NCBI GenBank assembly: GCA_910586875.1
Contig: CAJUJI010000107.1
Coordinates: 1-10,206, forward strand
Direction of reading: 5' to 3'
Source of the DNA: an uncultured Anaerotruncus sp.
Lineage (GTDB): Bacteria > Bacillota > Clostridia > Oscillospirales > Ruminococcaceae
DNA: 10,206 nucleotides
Positions 6,811 through 10,206 of this stretch are shown in pieces. A program made the translations under genes and the position numbers. The notes under the pieces were generated by a model that made no database searches, was not told the DNA's origin, and was given only the letters and a program-made list of their open reading frames with translations. Positions within the stretch are counted from its first letter, which is position 1; each line of letters opens with the position of its first letter.

Positions 6811-7737
6811 ATGCAAACATATGACGCAATTATCATTGGTGCAGGTCCGGCAGGACTGACAGCGGCAATCTATCTGGAGCGCGCGGGCTGGCGCACGCTT
6901 GTATTGGAGGAGTACGTCTATGGCGGGCAGATGGCCAACACGCCAGAGGTGGAAAATTATCCGGCCCTGGGGAAGGTCAGCGGGGTGGAGCTGAGCACCA
7001 ACCTTTATAACCAGGCGGTAGAGCAGGGGGCCACGATTGAATTTGACGGGGTGGTTTCCGCGTCGTTGACAGCTGTGGAGAAGTCGGTTACCACCCAGTC
7101 GGGCAGAGTCCATACCGCGCCGGTGGTTGTCATCGCCAATGGTGCAAAACGCCGTAAGCTGGGAGTCCCAGGGGAGCAGGAGCTGGCAGGACGCGGTGTG
7201 TCCTACTGTGCGACCTGTGACGGCGGATTTTATAAAGGCAAAACGACCGTTGTAATTGGTGGCGGCAATACAGCGGTGGAGGATGCGCTGTATCTCGCAA
7301 ACATCTGTGAACAGGTGCACCTGGTACACCGCAGGGACGCCTTTCGCGCAGGAAAGATACTGACCGATGCGCTGAAAAAGCGGGAGAATATCCAGATCCA
7401 TTACAATGCGGTGCCGGCTGAGATATTGGCGGCAGAAGGCAAAAAGACGGTTGGCACCGTGCGCATTCGGGATGTCCACACCGGCGAAACCACCGACATT
7501 TCTGCCCAGGGGGTGTTTGTCGCGATCGGTTTAGAGCCGGACAACCGGAAATTTGCGGAGGAGCTGGATTTGGACACAGCCGGTTATATCCTTTCTGGGG
7601 AGGACTGCAAAACCAGCCAGCCCGGCGTGTTCGCAGCCGGCGACACCCGCACAAAAGCGTTGCGTCAAATTGTGACAGCAGCAGGCGATGGTGCGGTTGC
7701 CGCGTTTGAGGCTGGAAACTATCTTGCAGCGCGCTAA
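6811..7737 (+). CDS. trxB: Thioredoxin reductase (NADPH-type)
   Basis: Flavoenzyme passing electrons from NADPH through FAD to an active-site disulfide and on to thioredoxin. With ATG 6811 it has 308 residues, the usual low-molecular-weight TrxB length. The FAD site GAGPAGLTAA is at 10-19, the redox motif CATCD at 133-137 and the NADPH Rossmann motif GGGNTA at 150-155. VHRRDAFRA (172-180) carries the His-Arg-Arg typical of NADPH binding, and GVFAAGDTR (272-280) supplies the second FAD contact. A TTG at 6784 would extend it, but that region lacks a ribosome binding site. AAGGGAG at 6792-6798 serves ATG 6811, though with long (12-base) spacing. No thioredoxin gene is adjacent, so the partner is elsewhere. 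The gene ends 8 bases from the convergent radical SAM gene, with no terminator between. Confidence 0.94.
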   Translation: MQTYDAIIIGAGPAGLTAAIYLERAGWRTLVLEEYVYGGQMANTPEVENYPALGKVSGVELSTNLYNQAVEQGATIEFDGVVSASLTAVEKSVTTQSGRVHTAPVVVIANGAKRRKLGVPGEQELAGRGVSYCATCDGGFYKGKTTVVIGGGNTAVEDALYLANICEQVHLVHRRDAFRAGKILTDALKKRENIQIHYNAVPAEILAAEGKKTVGTVRIRDVHTGETTDISAQGVFVAIGLEPDNRKFAEELDLDTAGYILSGEDCKTSQPGVFAAGDTRTKALRQIVTAAGDGAVAAFEAGNYLAAR

Positions 7738-7745
7738 GAATCCTT

Positions 7746-8681
7746 CTACAAATGAGGGAGGTTTTTGCGGTACGCGCTTAAATCCGCTTCGGATGCGGTT
7801 TGGATGATTTTAGTAAGCATCGCAGTAAGGGAAGCTTGCTCCTCCGGCAGACTGCCCTGAAACCGAAAAGCATTTGACGCGCCCAAAGCGGCGAACTGCG
7901 TAGGGATCTCTAAATTTTCAAGCAGTGTGCGGATTTCCTTGTATTTTTCAATTTCGCTCTCCTCCTTCCAGCTGCCACGTTGAACCTCTTGGTATAGCTC
8001 CGAGTCGGGATAAACGGTCAACATATTGACCCCGATTCGCGTGGGGCAAAGCTGATTGCAAACAGCAGCGGTGGCCTTTGCGCCAACCTCGCCGCGGCCG
8101 GCGCCAGAGATGCCCACCAGGTAGAAGAAGCTGTAAGAAATGCAAGCCTGATCTAGCCGCTGGCACTGCTTGAGAATATCGGCGGAGCCATAACCCTTGT
8201 TCATGAAATGCAAGGCCGCATCATCGCCTGTTTCGATTCCTATGGTCAAACCATCATACCCGGCGCGATGAAGGCAGCTCAGCTCCTCATCCGACTTTTG
8301 CGCAATATCGGTGATCCGCGCAAAGCATCCGATCGTTTTGATGGATGGAAGATACTGATGAATGAGACCGGCGATTGCCATGAGTCTGTCATATTTGAGT
8401 ACAAACGGATTTGCCCCAACCAAGAAGGCACGCCGGATGTGTTTCGGGCTGGGGATTCCTTGCAGCTTGGCCGTCAGAATTGAAATAGGATCTGTGTTCC
8501 AGAGCTGCGTCTCTTGCAGATCGCTTTCAATATCCTCAAGGGGCGACATCCGAAATTTGAATGGTAAATCATGATAGAGTGTGCAAAATTTGCATCTGTG
8601 ATGGGTACACCCCGCGGTTGCCTCAAGCAGTAGAGAAGAAGCCTCATAGGGCGGCCTCCAGATGGTTCCGGTGTAGTGCAT
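7746..8681 (-). CDS. Radical SAM protein of unknown function
   Basis: A 311-residue enzyme expected to bind a [4Fe-4S] cluster and cleave S-adenosylmethionine to a 5'-deoxyadenosyl radical. The cluster motif is CTHHRCKFC (Cys25, Cys30, Cys33), i.e. CX4CX2C rather than the classical CX3CX2C. This spacing is familiar from a COG1032-like group beginning YTGT-RPP-EA, as this protein does. Other typical segments are IGIETGDD (147-154), FYLVGISGAG (about 186-195), MLTVYPDSELY (220-230) and GASNAFRFQGSLPEEQ near the C-terminus. No cobalamin-binding or extra Fe-S domain is visible. The start is ATG 8681 (or 8684), following AGGAGG at 7 (or 4) bases; longer in-frame extension runs into the promoter and operator. 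It is divergent from an HxlR regulator with a shared operator. Substrate unknown. Confidence 0.87.
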   Translation of the reverse strand: MHYTGTIWRPPYEASSLLLEATAGCTHHRCKFCTLYHDLPFKFRMSPLEDIESDLQETQLWNTDPISILTAKLQGIPSPKHIRRAFLVGANPFVLKYDRLMAIAGLIHQYLPSIKTIGCFARITDIAQKSDEELSCLHRAGYDGLTIGIETGDDAALHFMNKGYGSADILKQCQRLDQACISYSFFYLVGISGAGRGEVGAKATAAVCNQLCPTRIGVNMLTVYPDSELYQEVQRGSWKEESEIEKYKEIRTLLENLEIPTQFAALGASNAFRFQGSLPEEQASLTAMLTKIIQTASEADLSAYRKNLPHL

Positions 8682-8706
8682 CATAATCCCTCCTTGTTTT
8701 GTGCTT

Positions 8707-8715
8707 ATTATAGCA
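8707..8715 (-). promoter_or_regulatory. Extended -10 promoter of the radical SAM gene
   Basis: On the minus strand TGCTATAAT (8715-8707) is a perfect extended -10 element, 23 bases from the ATG at 8684. A consensus -35 is not evident at 17-base spacing, which an extended -10 can tolerate. The dyad at 8717-8757 covers the region where RNA polymerase would bind upstream of this -10. Confidence 0.65.
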
Positions 8716-8716
8716 T

Positions 8717-8757
8717 GGTACAAAAAAATAAAAAGTACGGTACTTTTTTGTAGTACC
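8717..8757. promoter_or_regulatory. Dyad operator between the radical SAM and HxlR genes
   Basis: The core is AAAAAGTAC (8730-8738) and GTACTTTTT (8740-8748) around a single G, a perfect 9-bp dyad. Outer GGTAC (8717-8721) and GTACC (8753-8757) add a second nested pair of half-sites. The site sits between two divergent genes, one of which encodes an HxlR-type dimeric regulator, and directly upstream of the radical SAM -10. HxlR-family operators described for YodB are also short dyads rich in TAC/GTA. Autoregulation plus control of the radical SAM gene is the simplest reading. Confidence 0.7.
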
Positions 8758-8785
8758 TCGTAACGCTGTTGGGAGGTTATACGGG

Positions 8786-9121
8786 ATGAAGAAAACACAG
8801 GCAGCGATTCAGCGATGTAAAACCATGTCAACCCTTCAAAAAATTTTGGGCGGCAAGTGGAAACTGGAAATTCTTTATTATATCGCCTTCTGTGATATCC
8901 GCAGATTCGGAGCATTGCGCCGTCAGCTGGGTGAAATTACCGAATCCTCTCTGACAAAGCAGCTTCGAGAATTGGAGGCCGACGGCTTTTTAATACGGCA
9001 TGATTTTAAGGAAATTCCACCGCGGGTTGAATATACGCTATCCGATTTGGGTGAGAGCTTTATGGATGTGATCGACTATATGAAAAGGTGGGGAGATCAC
9101 AATTTGCCAAAGGAACCATAG
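8786..9121 (+). CDS. HxlR-family winged-helix transcriptional regulator
   Basis: A 111-residue DNA-binding protein that probably acts as a dimer. The HxlR domain covers residues 17-95: LGGKWKLEILYYI (21-33), RFGALRRQLGEITESSLTKQLRELEADGFL with the recognition helix around 52-63, the wing at RHDFKEIPPRVEYTLSDLGE, and a C-terminal dimerisation helix. Cys11 lies 14 residues before the conserved Trp25, the same spacing as the redox-active Cys6 before Trp20 in Bacillus YodB as I recall that sequence. The CP pair usual there is CK here. A second Cys is at position 36. ATG 8786 has GGAGG nine bases upstream. The gene is divergent from the radical SAM gene and followed by an intrinsic terminator, so it is monocistronic. 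The effector is unknown: aldehyde, quinone, disulfide stress or another ligand. Confidence 0.92.
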   Translation: MKKTQAAIQRCKTMSTLQKILGGKWKLEILYYIAFCDIRRFGALRRQLGEITESSLTKQLRELEADGFLIRHDFKEIPPRVEYTLSDLGESFMDVIDYMKRWGDHNLPKEP

Positions 9122-9189
9122 CCCAAGGCTGTGATCCCATGTCACGCATTGCGGCTCGCACACTTCAACAATCAAGAGATGTTCCTCAA

Positions 9190-9219
9190 AAAAAGAAAGC
9201 CTTCATAGGCTTTCTTTTT
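9190..9219. terminator. Intrinsic terminator after the HxlR gene
   Basis: AAAAAGAAAGCCT (9190-9202) and AGGCTTTCTTTTT (9207-9219) are perfectly complementary around TCAT. The right side ends in a T-run and the left begins in an A-run, so it could act in both directions. It lies 68 bases after the stop codon of the regulator gene. Confidence 0.88.
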
Positions 9220-9364
9220 CTTTGGTATGATTAGAGGTTCCGCCCTCCTGCCCTTGCAGTCTTTCAAAAGACTTGCGAAAATTTTGTGCGTTGTTGCGGC
9301 TCTGCTTAGATGCGAAGCATTTTTGCGCCCTCTGCACATACACATTGGGTAGGGGGGATTGATC
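9220..9364. other. Non-coding gap before the NodB-like gene
   Basis: No credible gene is seen here. A small imperfect hairpin, AGTCTT (9258-9263) with AAGACT (9268-9273), lies in a stretch that resembles an intergenic repeat more than a gene. Close to the next gene is a possible sigma-E-like promoter: GCATTTTT at 9317-9324 and CATACACA at 9337-9344, 12 bases apart. It would start transcription almost at the ribosome binding site, so it is only a weak suggestion. Confidence 0.35.
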
Positions 9365-10195
9365 ATGTATCAGGTATTGACGGGCCGGCGGCTGCTATCT
9401 AGTTTAACCATCCTGGTTTTGACCGGTTTTCTGCTGCTTGGAAATGCACGGCGGGTGATTCATACCCTTGCGCCACCGCGGGAGCTGCCGATTTATTCGG
9501 TGGAGACCACCGGCAAAACCGCTGCTCTGGGCATCAACTGCGCCTGGGACGACAGTGACATCGACCGGCTATTGGAGCTCTTAGACCAGCGATCGGTTAA
9601 GGCGACCTTCTTCATTGTAGGAGACTGGTGTGACAAGTACCCCGAGGCGGTAAAAAAGCTTGCGAATGCAGGACATGAACTGGGAAGCCATTCGGATACC
9701 CACCCGGATATGACAAAGCTGTCAAAGGAGCAGATCATCGCACAGCTAGAAAATTCCAAACAAAAAATAGAAGCGGTATCAGGACAGACGCTGCGTCTAT
9801 TCCGCCCACCATCCGGAGCGTATAACAATCTGGTGGTTACAACCGCGCGTGAGCTGGGCTGGGAGGTTGTGCAGTGGTCGAACGACAGCATTGACTGGAA
9901 AACACCGCCGGTAGAGGAGATGGTGGAGCGGGTGTGTAAACGGGCGAAAGCGGGGGATATCCTGCTGTTCCACGTGGGAAAAGCCAATACACCGGCAGCT
10001 CTGGCGCAGATATTGGATCGTTTGATCGGGGAGGGGTATGAGTTTGTCCCAATTGGAAAGCTGCTGTTGCCTGCGCCGTATGAGCTGGATCACACAGGCC
10101 GGCAATTTCCAAAGGCGGCGACACAGAAGGATACCTTATATAATAGAAAAACCGCGATTTCAGAATCTGGCAGTGCTGTTTCCTCATGCTTGTAG
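9365..10195 (+). CDS. Membrane-anchored NodB/polysaccharide deacetylase-like protein (YlxY/PdaB type)
   Basis: A 276-residue protein of the carbohydrate esterase 4 (NodB) fold. A single N-terminal hydrophobic segment (about 9-27) should anchor it with the domain outside the membrane. NodB motifs are seen in order: motif 1 region GINCAWDDSD (56-65), motif 2 SHSDTH (His109, His113 metal ligands), motif 3 RPPSGAYN (147-154), motif 4 WSNDSIDW (171-178) and motif 5 ILLFH (His203). In motif 1 the catalytic-base Asp is replaced by Asn58 and the metal-binding Asp by Cys59. This resembles the YlxY-like group, whose activity is uncertain, rather than an ordinary deacetylase. The C-terminal tail from about 240 is unmatched. 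ATG 9365 follows AGGGGGG at 7 bases. Relatives act on peptidoglycan during sporulation; that role is inferred. Confidence 0.88.
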   Translation: MYQVLTGRRLLSSLTILVLTGFLLLGNARRVIHTLAPPRELPIYSVETTGKTAALGINCAWDDSDIDRLLELLDQRSVKATFFIVGDWCDKYPEAVKKLANAGHELGSHSDTHPDMTKLSKEQIIAQLENSKQKIEAVSGQTLRLFRPPSGAYNNLVVTTARELGWEVVQWSNDSIDWKTPPVEEMVERVCKRAKAGDILLFHVGKANTPAALAQILDRLIGEGYEFVPIGKLLLPAPYELDHTGRQFPKAATQKDTLYNRKTAISESGSAVSSCL

Positions 10196-10206
10196 ACAAA
10201 CAGCAC
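10173..10206. repeat. Inverted repeat at the end of the NodB-like gene
   Basis: GTGCTGTTT (10173-10181) and AAACAGCAC (10198-10206) are perfect 9-bp complements with a 16-base loop spanning the stop codon. The right arm ends at the window edge, so a following T-run cannot be seen. It could be a terminator whose 5' arm lies within the coding sequence. Confidence 0.4.

Noticed and set aside
6443..6829. A 128-codon minus-strand open frame between tyrA and trxB
   Set aside because: It consists mainly of the inverted-repeat cluster and promoter sequences, has no ribosome binding site or domain, and overlaps the trxB start. It is better explained as structured non-coding or repeat DNA.
6736..7479. 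A 247-codon minus-strand open frame opposite trxB
   Set aside because: It is antisense to a well-supported thioredoxin reductase and has no family resemblance.
8685..8915. A 77-residue N-terminal extension of the radical SAM protein
   Set aside because: It would translate through the operator, the -10 and part of the divergent regulator gene. The ATG at 8681/8684 has a strong ribosome binding site and fits the family start.
9172..9366. A 64-codon minus-strand open frame before the NodB-like gene
   Set aside because: It passes through the intrinsic terminator and the ribosome binding site of the next gene, has a basic low-information composition and no ribosome binding site of its own.

Overview
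The window looks like chromosomal DNA of a moderately GC-rich anaerobic Firmicute, most likely a Clostridia/Oscillospirales relative. This rests on strong AGGAGG-type ribosome binding sites, the Firmicute form of several proteins, the HxlR regulator and a sporulation-type NodB protein. It is an inference; no rRNA or marker gene is present. All the large genes are recognisable at family level. I see no CRISPR array, tRNA, rRNA, transposase or phage gene.

Region 1 (about 6661 down to 32, minus strand) is an aromatic amino acid operon: tyrA, aroB, aroA, aroC, then an M28-family metallopeptidase. The first four genes overlap by 4, 8 and 11 bases, which suggests translational coupling. AroB makes 3-dehydroquinate, AroA makes EPSP, AroC makes chorismate and TyrA takes prephenate towards tyrosine. 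DAHP synthase, AroD, AroE, AroK, chorismate mutase and PheA are not here and must be encoded elsewhere. The peptidase follows aroC by 46 bases on the same strand and is an unusual partner.

Region 2 (6427-6810) separates tyrA from the divergent trxB. It contains a convincing vegetative promoter for trxB, an extended -10 promoter facing tyrA, and at least six closely packed inverted repeats at 6448-6652. One of these is a perfect 20-bp stem with a 3-base loop. This is either a structured leader RNA of the aro operon or a dispersed palindromic repeat, and it is the most unexplained sequence in the window.

Region 3 (6811-9219) holds thioredoxin reductase (plus), a convergent radical SAM protein (minus) and a divergent HxlR-type regulator (plus). 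A strong dyad in the 101-base gap between the last two looks like the HxlR operator, so the regulator probably controls itself and the radical SAM gene. The regulator has a cysteine at the position used for thiol redox sensing in YodB. A clear intrinsic terminator follows it.

Region 4 (9220-10206) contains a short non-coding stretch, then a membrane-anchored NodB/polysaccharide deacetylase-like protein. Its usual catalytic Asp motif is replaced by Asn-Cys, as in the YlxY-like group, so it may not be an active deacetylase.
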